A stretch of 64,000 nucleotides of DNA from Anarhynchus alexandrinus (taxonomy: Eukaryota > Chordata > Aves > Charadriiformes > Charadriidae), in contig VUYV01000046.1 of NCBI GenBank assembly GCA_008711295.1, forward strand, positions 4,355,569 through 4,419,568, written 5' to 3'. Position numbers and translations under genes: made by a program. This document shows positions 1 through 12,700 of this stretch, one piece after another. Position 1 is the stretch's first letter; every line of letters starts with the position of its first letter. Below the pieces are notes generated by a model. It had not been told where the DNA came from. It saw only the letters and a list, made by a program, of their open reading frames with translations, and did no database searches.

Positions 1-960
1 CACCCTGTGCCCGATGAATTTCCAGACTCACAGACTGAATAAGAAGTACATTTGTTAGCTGCTGCCTTTGATATTACTGAAGCGCCTACATTTTCTTTCC
101 CAGGATACTGCTGTTGAAGAAATCAGTAATTCCAGAGAGGAATAATCTACTTCCTCCCCCTCATTTTTGTGTAAAAAATGTAGCTTGATTAAGGTTAAAG
201 GATAGCAGTGGGGTGCGCGTGGGGTGAAAATCAATGCCTTGCTCATGTGATCCAGAACTGGACTGATGCAGAAAGCTTTGTATTCACAGTAACATGAGCA
301 AATTTGTCTTTTTCTCTGTTCCATAAGAAAGGGAACAAAGTATGTTCTCTTCCTCCACATGATGGACTCTGAACTAATTAAAGTCCAGACTCTCAGTCAA
401 TATTTTCGATAGGTCTCTTAAGTGACTGAGAAACTAAGACTTCCTTTTCAGAGCAGTTTCCCGAACACTTGTCTTCTAAGTACTTGCTCCTTCTGAAAAT
501 GGGACTTAGGCTCCTAAAACACAGGGTTTGTTCTAAAAACTTTGCTCCCTCTCCTTTATGCGTTTACAACATTCAGCGGGAGAAGCACCGCTCCCTGAAA
601 TGTTCCAGTCCCAGGTTTTGGTTTGTCACTGGAAGAGCTGTTGTTTTGCACTGTATAAGGTCATAACAAATTATTCTGTCCAAAACTCTTTAAGGCAGCT
701 ATTCTTGTCTGTGTTTTTACCTGTAAAATAAACATAATCTAAGAATGACACACTTTAGTCAATGTTCTTCAGACAAAAAACAACCACAACTTTTATCCCT
801 CCAATGGCAATTTTTAGCCTTTATTTTTTACCATTTGATCTCAGAACGTTTTATGGAGGAAATAGGAACACTGAGTGCCTAGCCCCAAAATCATTGTGAC
901 ATCATCTTTGTGGGCTTGAGTTCAATTCCCCACTGTTAATACGCCCTTTTCACACATGAA
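1..960. other. Unique AT-rich flank, no gene seen
   Basis: No repeat family or exon is recognised here. The short open frames (up to about 100 codons) have no domain or motif I know, and their codon make-up looks like random AT-rich DNA. The stretch ends where a CR1 3' end begins. Confidence 0.6.
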
Positions 961-1050
961 TCATAGAATCGTAGAATGGTTTGGGTTGGAAGTGACCTTA
1001 AAGATCATCTAGGTGCTCTCCCCCATCCAGCCTGGCCTTCCTGCAGCACC
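961..1050 (-). mobile_element. CR1 LINE 3'-end fragment
   Basis: The sequence starts with the antisense CR1 tail (atcatagaatc, then ggtttgggttggaag) and runs into the 'ccatccagcctggcctt' block that encodes the last residues of CR1 ORF2 in sense orientation. Homology is lost after about 90 bases, so this is a severely 5'-truncated copy. A second minus-strand CR1 starts about 90 bases further on. No target-site duplication is obvious, which is usual for CR1. Confidence 0.85.
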
Positions 1051-1140
1051 CAAGTGCAGATACCAAGATGTTCATCTGTTGACTGTGGGGCCATTGGCTG
1101 GGAATGTGCTTGAAGGAGAAGTCACTTTAAGGATTGGAGG

Positions 1141-3125
1141 ATCATAGAATCACAGAACAGTTTGGGTTGGAAGGGATGTTAAATGGTCATCTAGTCCAAC
1201 CTCCCCTGCAATGAGCAGGAACATCTTTAACTAGATCAGGTTGCTCAGACCCCCGTCCAACTTGACTTGAATATTTCTTCCTTATATCTAGTCTAAATCT
1301 ACCCTCTTTCAGTTAAAACCATTACCCCTTGATCTACCACAACAGGCCCTGCTAAAAAGTTTGTCCCCATCTTTCCTGTAGGGTCCCTTTAAGTACTGAG
1401 AGGGCACAACAAGTCTCCCCAGAGCCTTCTCTTCTCCAGGCTGAATAACTCCAGCTCTCAGCCTGTCTTCACAGGAGAGGTGCTCCATCCCTCTGATCAT
1501 CTTTGTGGACCTCCTCTGGACCCGCTCCAACAAGTCCATGTCTTTCCTGCACTGAGGGCTCCAGAGCTGGACACAGGGGTCTCACCAGAGAGGAGTAGAA
1601 GGCCACCTCCCTTGACCACACTCTTTGTGATGCAGCCCAAGACACAGTTGGCCTTGTGGGCTGTGAGCGCACATTGCTGACTCATGTCCAGCTTTCCATC
1701 CACCAGTACCCCCAAGTCCTTCTCGACAGGGCAGCTTTCAATCCCTTCATCCCCCAGCCTGTATTGATACCAGGGGTTTCCCCGAACCAGGTTCAGGACC
1801 CTGAACTTGGCCTTGTTGAGCCTCATGAGATTCACATGGGCCCACTTCTCAAGCTTGTCCAGGTCCCTCTGGATAGCGTCTCATCCCTCAGGAGTGTCAA
1901 CTGCACCACTCAGCTTGGTGTCATCTGTAAACTTGCTGAGGATGCAGTTGATCCTACTGTCTATGTCACTGATGAAGATATTGAACAGTACTTGTCCCAA
2001 TATGGACCCCTGAGGGACACCACTCGTCACCGATCACCCGCTGGACGTTGAGCCATTGACCACCACCCTCTGGATAAGATGGTTCAACCAGTTCCTCATC
2101 CACTGAACAGTCCATCCATCCAATCCATATTTCTCCAATTTAGAGAGAAGGATTTTGTGGGGTACCATGTCAAAGGCATTACAGAAGTCCAGATAGATGA
2201 CATCCATAGCTCTTCCCTTGTCCACTGATATAGTCACTCAATCACAGAAGGCCACTAGGTTGGTCAGTCAGCACTTTCCCTTGGTCAAGCCATGCTGGCT
2301 GTCTCAAATCACGTCCCTGTCCTCCATGTGCCTGAGCATAGCTTCTAGGAGAATCTGTTCCATGATCTTCCCAGGCACAGAGGTGAGGCTGACAGGTCAA
2401 TAGTTCCCCAGGTCCTCCTTTCTACCCTTTTAAAAAATGGGCAAAATGTTTCCTTTTTTCCAGTCACCGGGGACTTAACCTGACTGCCATGACTTTTTAA
2501 ATATCATGGAGAGGGGCTTGGCAGCTACATCAGCCAATTCCCTCAGGACTCTGGAATGCATCTTGTCAGGTCCCATAGACTCTGTATGTTCCAGTTCCTC
2601 AGGTAGTCATGAACTTGATCTTCTCTTGCAGTGGGAGGGACTTTGTTCCCCCAGTCCCTGCCTTGTGGTCCATCCACTCAAGAAGTGTGGGGAGAAAGTT
2701 TACCAGGGAAGACTGAAGTAAAAAAGTTGTTGAGTACCTCAGCCTTCTTCTTGTCCATTGTTACGAGTTTGGCAATCTTGCTCATCAGGGGGAGTACACT
2801 TTCTTTGACCTTCCTTTTCTGGCTGACATACCTGTAGGAGCCCTTCTTGTTATTCTTTGTGTCCCTTGCCAAGTTCAGCTCCAGCCACACCTTGGCCTTT
2901 CTGAACCCATTTCTACACAACCGGGCAGCATCCCTATACTCTTCCCAGGATACCTCTCCCTGCTTCCACTGCCTGTGCATTTTCTTCTTGCCCTTCAGTT
3001 TTACCAGCAGGTCTTGACTGAGCCATGCCAGTCCCTTGCCCTCCTTTCCTGATTTCTTACACCTGGGGATGGAGAGCTCTTGAGCTGACACTTCTCTCAA
3101 GTCCTTTAGCTGGCACAATGGACAC
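1141..3125 (-). mobile_element. CR1 LINE, long 5'-truncated copy (about 2 kb)
   Basis: Read on the minus strand, this is a continuous CR1 body. From right to left on the plus strand it carries the linker between endonuclease and reverse transcriptase (about 3125-2680), the RT fingers and palm (about 2450-1850), the thumb/C-terminal region (about 1835-1300) and the 3' end (1141-1240). The endonuclease domain and 5' UTR are missing. Many stops and frameshifts show it is old and dead. It is the longest CR1 in the window. Confidence 0.92.
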
Positions 3126-3127
3126 AA
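1309..3127 (-). pseudogene. CR1 ORF2 (reverse transcriptase) remnant
   Basis: Open pieces lie in several frames. Positions 2678-3127 encode a 149-residue linker with the CR1-type block WKQGEVSWEEYRDAARLC and then LNLARDTKNNKKGSYRYV. Positions 2034-2237 encode the RT motif A region ([11 protein letters not shown]). Positions 1497-1835 encode the C-terminal part ([18 protein letters not shown]). The catalytic box, usually FADD in CR1, reads FTDD near 1925-1940. Stops interrupt the NYRPVSL block near 2400 and the segment before motif A. In a complete CR1, ORF2 has an N-terminal endonuclease followed by the RT and supports target-primed reverse transcription; here only broken RT parts remain. Confidence 0.88.
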
Positions 3128-4289
3128 CAGATTTCAATGTCCAGGAGTTGCTATTCTGGGCCAGGTGACATGCTGTGATCCTGCTTTGGTTCTGCTGAAC
3201 CTACGTGGAGATTTAGGGAAACTGCCCAAAGCAGCAAAAGTTTTCTAGTTTAAGCCCAGTTTAACATAATTCACATTAATTCTGCAGCAACGTTAGCTTC
3301 TGGCCCGTGTATTGGCAGAATTTTCAGATGGAAGTGGAGTGCTAAGCTCACTGGAGTCCTTCAGATATTTAAGTGACTTGCCAAATATCTGATCTCATCA
3401 AAGGCATTCGTACAAGGTACACCCTGAAACTGAGGCTGCATCCAGGGCATCCAGCCAGAGGGTCTTGTGGGCTTTCAGAGCTTGAAGAGAATCTGGTCCT
3501 GTCACGCAGGCAGAGGTATGAAGATGAGCCGGCTACAGAAAACCAAAGAGACTGTTTATATTTTAATCTTAGTTTTTCTTGTCAGAGTGAATTCTTTTTT
3601 CTTTCTGCTTACACTGTTCTGACATAAACTGGATAGCCACAGCCCATCAACCCTTACAGGTTTTTTTGTTTAAGACATGGTCATGTATTAAGAAATGCGT
3701 GTTTTTGTGGATGCCTCCCCTGTTGTTATGCAGACTACCTTTCCATCTGTTTGCAATTTCAAATCATTGCAGTGGCAGCAGAGGCATGGGAACAGCTGCC
3801 TTTCAAAATCCACAAAGTCCCATCATTATTCTGCACTTAGTCTTGGCTAAAGAACTTAACTTACTGTGTTACAGGTTAACTCCAAGGGCAAAGCTTTTCA
3901 CCATCCATTGCAAACAATAAAAAAAAAATGTTGTTTTCTCTTCTTACTAATCTGGCCTTACCTGGCTACTATCTCTTCAACTGCTGTTAGTTCTCATTTC
4001 TGCCCCCCATATGACTGCTTGTTTCATCTGTGCAATTACAGTAGTGCAACCATATGGTCTGGTCTCCTAAGGAGACAGATTCTTTGCACCAACAACCTTG
4101 CAGCAAGTTGTGTCTTTGTATCAGCAAAAATGGCTGTCTTGCCTGGAAGCAAGATTAGATTGACTAACAGTGAAGGCATAAATGACCTGTCAATGAATTC
4201 ATTATAAAAGCTATATTACTGTTCCTAAGTGTAATGGTAAGGGCAGTTCACAAAGATATAAAAACACCTCTTTTTGAAAAAAAAAAAAA

Positions 4290-4323
4290 NNNNNNNNNNN
4301 NNNNNNNNNNNNNNNNNNNNNNN
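4290..4323. other. Assembly gap (34 N) flanked by a duplicated end
   Basis: The bases just before the gap (aaacacctctttttgaaaa, ending 4280) recur immediately after it (from 4324). Both sides run into A-rich sequence. This is the pattern left when two contig ends overlap but are not merged, so the true sequence is probably continuous and the gap length is not real. Confidence 0.8.
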
Positions 4324-4389
4324 AAACACCTCTTTTTGAAAAAGAAAAATATTTTTTGAAAAATATTTTTTTTAGTTGTTTATTGGAGA

Positions 4390-4442
4390 ATTTCTTCCAT
4401 CTTTCTTGGTTTTTCTTTTCTTTTTCTCCTCTCTTTTCTTTT
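4390..4442 (+). repeat. Polypyrimidine low-complexity tract
   Basis: The plus strand is nearly pure C/T with many TTTTC units. It is simple low-complexity sequence with no assigned function. Confidence 0.7.
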
Positions 4443-4654
4443 GCAATGTAATTTCTAAGAATTTAGGAATGCTCAATAGTGTTGTCCTTCATTAACTTGT
4501 CTAGTGTTTCCTTGCATCTATGGAAACCTTGTCATCTGCTACATCCTACAGAAGGAGGTCCACAGATTGACTACATGATGTGTAAAGAAAAAATACTTTT
4601 TGTTTGTTCTCAGTCTCTTCTCTTCAGTTTAATTTGATTTCCATAATTCTTTTA

Positions 4655-5320
4655 CTGAAAGAGGTTGCAAATAATCTACCTATCAAACCTTTTCATGCCA
4701 ACAACAATTTTTACAGACCTCAGCTGTATCTCCCCTTCTTTTTCTTCACCCTGTACTTATCCTAAGGTGTCTCTCATCCAGACTGAAGATTTTCAGCTTA
4801 GTCACTCCTGGTACAGAAGCAGCTTCTCATATCGATTGCACCTGAAGTCGTTCTCTGAATCTCTTCCAGTCTTATATAACCCTTGCAAGATGGGAATACC
4901 AGAACTGTATATAGCATTTGAAGCATGGGCAAAATATGGATTTACACAGTAGCATAGTAATATTCTTTCCTTCGTTCTCTATCCCTTTTCTAATAATTGC
5001 TACCATTTCACTTGTTTTCTTGACAGCTGAAGTGCTCCTAGCTGCTGTTTTCACTGCACTGTCGCAACCCCAAGCTCTCACACCTGAATGGTAATGGTCA
5101 GCTCAGAGTCTGTCATGTTATACACTCAGGTTGGATTGATTTCTCTCTCATGTGTCACTTTATATTTATCTCCACTGAGTTTCACCTGCCAGTCACCAAG
5201 TTCTGTAAGAGCTACATAGGGGACATAGCACAGGACTTTTCCTTTACTACCCCCAAGCATCTTAGTATTATCAGCAAATTTTGTTAGTTCATTGCCTTTC
5301 CCAAACTGTAAGAATACGGT
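4655..5320 (-). mobile_element. Ancient CR1-type LINE fragment (pre-avian subfamily)
   Basis: On the plus strand this resembles the antisense of the older amniote CR1 type rather than the young avian one. A 'tctcttccagtc' and 'aatacc..aactgtatatagcatt' region (residual 'pattern plus polymerase C-terminus' spacing) is followed by 'ggatttacacagtagcatagtaatatt' in pieces, then 'ctctatcccttttctaataattgctac', a 'cttgacagctg' block and the closing 'agtattatcagcaaattttg' box, which is antisense to the RT region carrying the catalytic FADD box. No open frame survives. I identify it from conserved wording and order; a library alignment would settle the subfamily. Confidence 0.65.
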
Positions 5321-5649
5321 CTAATATGGGTAGAGGAGACAGTGCACAAAGCAAACAAAGTGCAAGGAGATGAATTGTTCAGACAAGCCCCACCAGCCCT
5401 TCCTTTTGAATCAGAAGCCCCTGGTACACCTCTCATGATGGCCTTGAAGCTGTCCATCCTGTATTTCATTGCAAGGGAAAAAAGTAACTATTGCCTGAGA
5501 CTCTCAGAAATTAGAAAATTGGGTCCAGTAACAACACATCTCAAATGAGCAATTTGGCCCATGCATGTGTTCAGGGACAAGGGAGGGAGAAGAGTACATC
5601 ACAAAGAGTTCAGTCTTTTCCACCTGCTGAAAGAGATGGGTCACTTCCA
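5321..5649. other. Short unique spacer between two LINE copies
   Basis: Nothing recognised. It separates the ancient CR1 fragment from the young plus-strand CR1 at 5650. Confidence 0.5.
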
Positions 5650-6650
5650 AGTGGAGAGCAGTGATAAGTGGCGTTCCTCAGGGGTCAGTACTGGGACCTG
5701 TACTGTTCAACATCTCTGTCAGTGACATGGACAGTGGGGTCAAGTGCACCCTCAGCAAGTTTGCCGATGATACCAAGCTGTTTGGTGAGGTAGACATGCT
5801 GGACGGGAGGGATGCCATCCAGAGGGACCTGGACACGCTGGAGAGGTGGGCCCAAGCCAACCTCATGCAGTTCAACAAGGCCAAGTGCAAGGTCCTACAT
5901 CTCGGTCAGGGCAATCCCAAGCACAAATACAGGCTGGGCAGGGAATGGCTGGAGAGCAGCACTGAGGAGAAGGACCTGGGTGTGCTGATTGACGAGAAGC
6001 TCAACATGAGCCAGCAATGTACCATCGCAGGCCAGAAGGCCAACTGTATCCTGGGCTGCATCAGAAGTGTGGCCAGCAGGGCGAGGGAGGTGATTCTGCC
6101 CCTCTACTCCACTCTCGTGAGACCCCACCTGGAGTACTGCATCCAGCTCTGGAGTCCCCAACATAAGAAGGACATGGACCTGTTGGAGTGTGTCCAGAGG
6201 AGAGCCACGAGGATGATCCGAGGGCTGGAGCACCTCTCCTCTGAGGAGAGGCTGAAAGAGTTGGGGCTGTTCAGCCTGGAGAAGAGAAGGCTCCGCGGAG
6301 ATCTTCTTGTGGCCTTCCAGTCCCTAAAGGGGGCCTACAGGAGAGCTGGGGAAGGACTTTTTACTAGGGCATGTAGTGATAGGACGAGGGGGAATGGCTT
6401 CAAACTGGAAGAGGGCAGGTTTAGATTGAACATTAGGAAGAAGTTTTTCACTTTGAGGGTGGTGAGGCACTGGAACAGGTTGCCCAGAGAGGTTGTTGAG
6501 GCCCCATCCCTGGAGGTGTTCAAGGCCAGGCTGGACGTGGCCTTGGGCAACCTGGTGTAGCGGGAGGTGTCCCTGCCTATGTCAGGGGTGTTGGAACTCG
6601 ATGATCTTCCAGGTCCTTTCCAGCTCTAAACCATTCTATGATTCTATGAT
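5650..6650 (+). mobile_element. Young CR1 LINE, 1.0-kb 3' part
   Basis: The copy starts inside the RT domain, at the 'gtggcgttcctcaggggtc' block encoding SGVPQGS, and runs without large indels to the typical CR1 3' end: 'gatcttccaggtcctttcc' and then two ATTCTATGAT tail units ending at 6650. It closely matches the copy at 31197-32165, by eye about 95 percent, so the two belong to one relatively young subfamily. The 5' three quarters of the element are missing. Confidence 0.95.
5661..6560 (+). pseudogene. CR1 ORF2 C-terminal fragment, open for 299 codons
   Basis: The frame is uninterrupted from the 5' truncation point to the natural ORF2 stop. It holds the RT motif B block SGVPQGS (residues 3-9), the catalytic FADD (34-37), the [18 protein letters not shown] block, the [20 protein letters not shown] helix region and the C-terminal [15 protein letters not shown] segment. 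Relative to the sister copy at 31.2 kb it lacks one codon (GCIRSVAS instead of GCIKRSVAS) but keeps both catalytic aspartates. The open frame begins with GTG and has no natural start; the endonuclease, fingers and motif A are absent. It is therefore a truncated LINE ORF and not a host gene. Confidence 0.92.
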
Positions 6651-6724
6651 TAGTGTCCAGTGGTTTTCCAGCATTATCCAAGATAACGCACCCATATTTG
6701 GTTTTCCTCAGAGAAAGACCTATT

Positions 6725-6790
6725 TCACAGAATCACAGAATGGTCATCGTTGGAAGGGACCCCTGGAGACCATCTGGTCCAACGCCCTGG
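6725..6790 (-). mobile_element. CR1 LINE 3'-end fragment
   Basis: The antisense CR1 terminus 'cacagaatcacagaatgg..cgttggaagggacc..ctggtccaac' is clear for about 65 bases, then similarity fades. It lies about 75 bases beyond the 3' tail of the young plus-strand copy, so the two are arranged tail to tail. Weak similarity may continue to about 6900. Confidence 0.8.
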
Positions 6791-9700
6791 TATTTTCAGA
6801 TTCAAAGAGGATTTTTTCAGGTAGTCTAGAGCAAGTTCAATTGCTCAGATTTCCTTCCCTCAAAGATACAGATGCCCAAACCACAGTTTTTCCCTACAGC
6901 ATTGTCCTTATGCCTTTACCTCCCCATGTGCCTGCAAGGTGAGGAAGTGCTGTCACTCCCATTTACAGACAGGAGATGAGACAGGAGGTTCTGTGCCAAG
7001 GTCAGCTTTCAGGCCAGGGATGGAAGAGGTGCTCACATCATTGCCTCCAAAATCCTTAACTACTGATCAAGCATTAGGCCATTTTCCCTCTCTGGTAATG
7101 ACTTCCCTCCTCTAACTTTTTGGATAATCTGAAAAAAAATCCGTGTCCAGGGTCAGTGATTCAGTATCTTTCTCTGATGCTTAACAAACAGGAGAGAAAA
7201 TGATCTTCAGACACTTTGTCTGGTTTAAAGAACAGCGAGTCCAAGGCCAGAGAGGAGCTTAAAGCTTCTGAACCAGTCCTCCCTTGATCCTGTTCTTCAT
7301 TCACTTCTGTTCCCACACCCGACCCTTCACTCAATGTCCTGACAAACCTATAGTCTTGTTACTCTGCTAAAACTCAATTCTTGCTGCTAAATATAACTAT
7401 AGGAATAAACCCACATATGCTGTATGCCTAAAAGCCAGCTGAAATATTGATCAACAACAACAAAAAAAAAAATCACAAAGAAATTACTTAGCTACCCAAC
7501 CTCTGCTTAGCAAAAACGCTAGTTCCCAGCAATGCTCTGCATGGATACATGCAAATAACTGCTCTGCCAAAAGGGCATTTTGAAAGCCGCGAAGTCAAAC
7601 ATTCAGAAGTTAAGAAAGAATAGTTCAGGTTGTCTTACCCAGGCTTCTTTGTGCAAATACAGTCTGTAATTAGAGAGTCATGTACATATACTTCACACAA
7701 AAACTATTTTGTGTTGCAAGAGAGCTGTCCTGAAGTCTCTGCAGTGAGGAACTTGACGTGTCTGTGAAAGGGAACGCACAAACTGAAACAGCCATGATAT
7801 TGTTGGCCACATGAACAACAGAAACGAAAAAATTCTCATCCCTTAATATTGGATATGCACTTGATTAAAGGTCTGTATTTTGGTATCTTCTTGGGAGTGG
7901 GACCAGAGACTTGCTCTAAAAATCCTTGCTCTCCCCCAACATGACAGGGGCCATAATGGGATGATTAAGCTTATTATAGTAGCCCATATATAACAAACTT
8001 GACAACTTAGCACCAGGATCACTGCATTTTTTACACTGCTTCTTCGAAGTACTCTCCTAGGGCTGAATTAGGGCTGTTGAGATAACTAAACCATGCAATT
8101 CTGCTTCTAAACTGTGTTTATTTTAGGTTTAATTATTATTCTGCATTCCCTTGGTTTTCAATACTTGTGTATTAGGTAATTGTAATTCTCCCAGAATACC
8201 TACAGTTATTAAAGTCTGCTCCCAAAATTTAATTCTAATTTAATGTCATTTTTAATGTAGAGACTTCTTTTATTTTTAATAGCTAAACCTTTATACATGA
8301 GCAATATAAAAAGACACTTTAGAAAAAGAAACCTCAAGACAAATTTGCCTTTAGGTGCCACAAACATAAAGAAACACCACCACGTCAATTACTCAAAAAT
8401 TCAAAGGTGTGGAGTACTGCCTTTGCATCTTTGTGAGTTTAAGCTTAAGTTTCGAGACTTTGGACTTGCAGATATGCTCAGACTGAGTCACTGTTCTGGA
8501 AAAGCTGATGCAGATCTGTTTTCCTCTTACAACCAGTTCCTATCAATTTCCCCTGACTCCTGCTCAATGGGGAGCTTGTCAAAACACCAGACACACAGAC
8601 AAACTCCTCTCTTTTCCATCCCCCACCTCACGTTGACCTTTCTGTGCCCCTCTTATCAGCCTCTTCCTCCTTCCCTCCCTATTCCCTTTGTCTTTTCAGC
8701 ATCTCTCGAGACTCCCCTTTCTTGTCTTCTTTCCTGAATAGAGTTCCTGAGAAAGGGATTTGGTAAGAAACGTGTTTTGTTTTTCTAATGGAATTAATGG
8801 CCAGGTTTTGACCTTTTTTGTCTGCGTTTGAACATTTCTTCCCTATAAGTGGCTGACAATTTACTTTCTCCTGCAGAATACCCTCACATGAAGTGACGTT
8901 TTTTCAAAATGCCAGTCTATTCTGCTCTCACAGGGAGTCAGACCACCTCTGCCCGTAGTAGAAATGTCCTTTGCCAAAAATGCTACTGGCTTTCCTCTGT
9001 AGAGGGAACATCATGTGGTTGAATAAACTGTTGTCATAATCATTGTGTCTTTTTTATTATACAAATTCAGAAAGAGAATTCATTTCCCCAGGAAGTTTAG
9101 GTTTCATTTTCTAAAAAATTATTTTTCGAACCTAAAATGGCATAGTTGTCTCTTATGCCAGTAACTATCTATTTAAGAAGATTAGCTGTTTGTGTATATA
9201 TGTTTATATATCTCCAGGTATTTTTTAAAATTGTATAAACCAGTACATTGAAGACTCTAGTTCAGTTGGTTGCCAGCTGCATGGGGATCTCTTCACGTCT
9301 TTTCTTTTACTGTGTCCTTGTGTACCTCCCTGTAAAAATTCATTTCTTCAGTCCTAGGTAGGTTTTGTTTGGTTCTCCTTTTTTTGGAGAGGGGCTGTCC
9401 TGTTTAGGAAAGGTAACTGGAAATACTCACATTTCTGTACTCTTTGAGACCTTTGTGTGAAGTGGTGTGAAAGCCTTGAACTTTTCTGGGACAACTGACC
9501 CAGTTAAGAATGCTATTACAGCTTATTAAAGGAATGTGGGATCTTTGTGTGTTTGCAGAGATTTCCACTTTATCTGGTACAGCTTGTATGAGTTTATTTC
9601 CTTCTGGGCAGCTCGAAGGCAATGTCCAGGCTTTCACAGCCTTTTCAGCTAATAGGACTATGGTGAGATAGACAAAGGAAAATCCTGTTTTTCAAGATAT

Positions 9701-12700
9701 TTAACAGGCAGTCCAACACAGACTAAACATTCCGTCCCTCTCTCACACACTGCTTTGTTCACATTTCAAGTTAAATTCCATTTTACTGAACTATATTACT
9801 GAATCCAGCAGAGATAGTCAAGAATTTTCTTTGGCTATGTCTAGTCCATGAGTCTCTAGAGGCATAGACATTTATGGAGCAAAGAATTTCCTTGGACTGC
9901 TGCATCTTGATACGTGGATTCTGACATTTGTGCAACCTTATTGCAAATCATCTGTTTTCCTTACACACAGGCAATTAGTTTTAGCCCTACCTGCCAGGGA
10001 ATCTGCGCAAAATTTTACTGTAATCTATCTCAAGGATATTTGGGACTTCAGCAAAAGTCAGCTTTTTCTCCTGCCACGGTGGTATTACAATACAAGAAAG
10101 AGAAACGTAACTGTCTCACTGCACAGATTAGGAGCAAACAGAGACCCCACGTGGCAACATCTCAACATCTTCTTCATGGCCCAGCATAAAACTTAGGTTA
10201 ACTCTTTTTCAGTGGAGATATAAAGGCTGTCCTCGTTATCTGTCCCCTGGTAAACTAAGGTGGGATTTCTGTTGCCTAATATTATCTGTCTAAAAACAAC
10301 TTCATAATCTAGATTAAGCTAACCTTGTCCACACTCATTTTGGAATCAGTGGGAAACAAGACCAGTTGAAAGCATAAATTCACTGCACTTGAAGGTTGGT
10401 GTAAGGTAAAAGGGCAATTGATCCTCCCTCTGGACTTGACTCTCTTCTTTGCCATTAAATATGGAGGGAACCTAGACAACTAACTCACACTTTCTCCAGT
10501 TGTAGAGAATCAAACATGTTGTTTATGTCACTGCAAGCAAAATACACACTTGCAGTGTTTGACTTGGAAACAACCTCAAGTCTGCTCAACATGTTCGGAA
10601 AACCCAAGGCTTTGTGTGTCCTATGAATATTCATGATGTTAGTAATGCCACAAAGCCTGTGAGGCACTGCACAAAATGAGGATGCTAGAAGTGGGATTTT
10701 CAAATGTATCCATTTAAGATAGGAACACGTATTTATATGGTACCTTTTAAGTTCCTGCCCTGCTCCCTTCCTCGGAAGAATTTGGTCTAAAACTCTGATT
10801 CTGCAAATGCAGAGCATGCTTAGCTTTACACATCAGATTCCTGAGTCATTCTGGATGAGCAGCACAGACCAAATCTGACCCTTTTCTTTCTCTCCTGCAG
10901 TTCAGAGAAATCAATACGATCAGTCAGATGCATGAACTTAGAGCTCTTGAATAAGTGTTCTGCAAGACTGGGTATAAGCAAAGAAATAAAATCAAAGTGC
11001 AGGTCCCAATGAGACAAGCACAAGGCATGAGAGCATTAAATCAGAAGAAACAGTTATTGAGTTTTTCTCTGCCCCGTGGATGTTTGAGGTCCTATAGGAC
11101 AACCTGCCTGAGAGCTGCTGCTCTGGATGGATGCTGGTCACTCATAGCTCTTGTGTCACATCTGTGAGAACCGTGAAGCTGTCTCAGAAATCTGAGATGT
11201 TTTCTTCAGAGGCACTAAATGCTAAAGCAACTATACATGTCCTCTGTGCCGTGGTTTAGAGTCCTTTCAAGGATTATGAAACTACTATGCTGACATGCCT
11301 GGTTGGCCAGAAATGGTGGATCAGATGGCTGCGTTTGTGGAATGAAAGAGAAAAGCGTCTCTCTGGAAAGATCTGGGTGGCTAGGCAAGAAGTCCTCCCC
11401 GAAGAAACTGGAGGGACAGCCAGCCCTGGAAGGGGACTTGTTCCTCCTTTTCTGTTCCTTTCCACTCCTTGCCACTTGAGACTTCTGCTGAATAAAACAA
11501 ATACAAAACTCAGGAAAGGAAAAGTTGGATCTCAAGGGTGTGCCCATGTGAGGCTGAGCTATCGCTCCACGAGTGAGTTTGGCTCATTCCAGGACATCTC
11601 TCAGATGCTGGTTCAGAAGTAGGCGGGGATGCCACAGGGCAGCGACGAAATGTCTCAGTTTGGGAGAAGGTTTAGCCCTTTGTGCAAGAGCTGTGTTGTG
11701 TCCCTTACCCACAAGGCCATAAACCAGGCCACAGCTCGTATTCATGAGTGCAGACACACCATTTCCAAATGCTCTGTGTGTGTGTGTGTGTGTCTACATG
11801 TGTCTGCTGCACCAAGAGCAGGCAAGGTGATTTCTCACATGTCAAGCTGACCCAGGACAACCAACAAACCTGACTTACACAGCCTGAAGGCAAGACCACA
11901 TAAGAGTGTATTACCCGTCAGAGCAAATGGGCCCTGGAAAGAAAATAAGATTTTCTGCACAGACATGGATACCAAGTGATGCTCCACTCAAAGTCTGCTA
12001 CAAGTATCACAGATGAACAAAGAAGGTTTTTTTTTTCTTCTTAATAGTGTCTTCTCATTGCTCAATTTGTTAAATCTCAATGGTGCCTGCTGCTCCAAGC
12101 TAACTCAAGACCATGAGAGACACTGTATCAGATTAAAAAACAAAGAATATCCATTTTCTCCACCATACTGCTTCCAGCAGTTGCTAACAGTAGATATCTA
12201 TAGAGAATATAAGGAAAGGTCATAGGAGCACTGCAAAAATAGAGTGAATTTTTCCCAGAATACTCTCCCAACCTCCACTCACGCCAGTGAGAATTAATAG
12301 AGATCAGGAGTTTGGTAACAGCTCTAACAGATGAGCCATTGTGTATTGGGTAAAATTTAGACAAAAATATGTTAAAAATAGCTAAGTAGAATGTCTTCAT
12401 TTTCAGGTTTTAAATGTAATTAATTACAAAAGTTGCATTTAGGGTGTTTTTAATTTCACTTGTATTTTACTTTGCCGTTTTGATATATCAACTGCATTGG
12501 TCATTATTAATTCAGAAACTGACAATCCATTAGTATCTGAGTAGTAATGATGCAACAGTAGTGATATCTTGTATTTTTATTGCTTAAAAATATATTTCTT
12601 ATCATATAATACAATTATAATAACTTATTTTTAAAATAATATTGAGCTAGATTAAAACAAAAAAAAAGCTGAAATTCAAACTAAATACATTGACTTAAAG

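Larger units (their letters stand above)
3128..4654. other. Unique sequence with a small assembly gap and polypyrimidine tract
   Basis: No gene or named repeat is recognised apart from the gap at 4290-4323 and the pyrimidine-rich run after it. Open frames of 84 to 113 codons (3373-3627, 3666-3920, 3866-4207) show no known domain. Confidence 0.55.

Noticed and set aside
918..929. tRNA box B-like GAGTTCAATTCC
   Set aside because: No matching box A or cloverleaf was found upstream; isolated 12-mers of this kind occur by chance or from old SINE debris.
3366..3400. MIR-like 'aagtgacttgcc' words
   Set aside because: Only about 12 bases match and the following sequence diverges at once.
8297..8737. 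146-codon plus-strand open frame
   Set aside because: No recognisable motif; the C-terminal half is proline/serine-rich only because the DNA is a pyrimidine-rich tract. No codon or context support.
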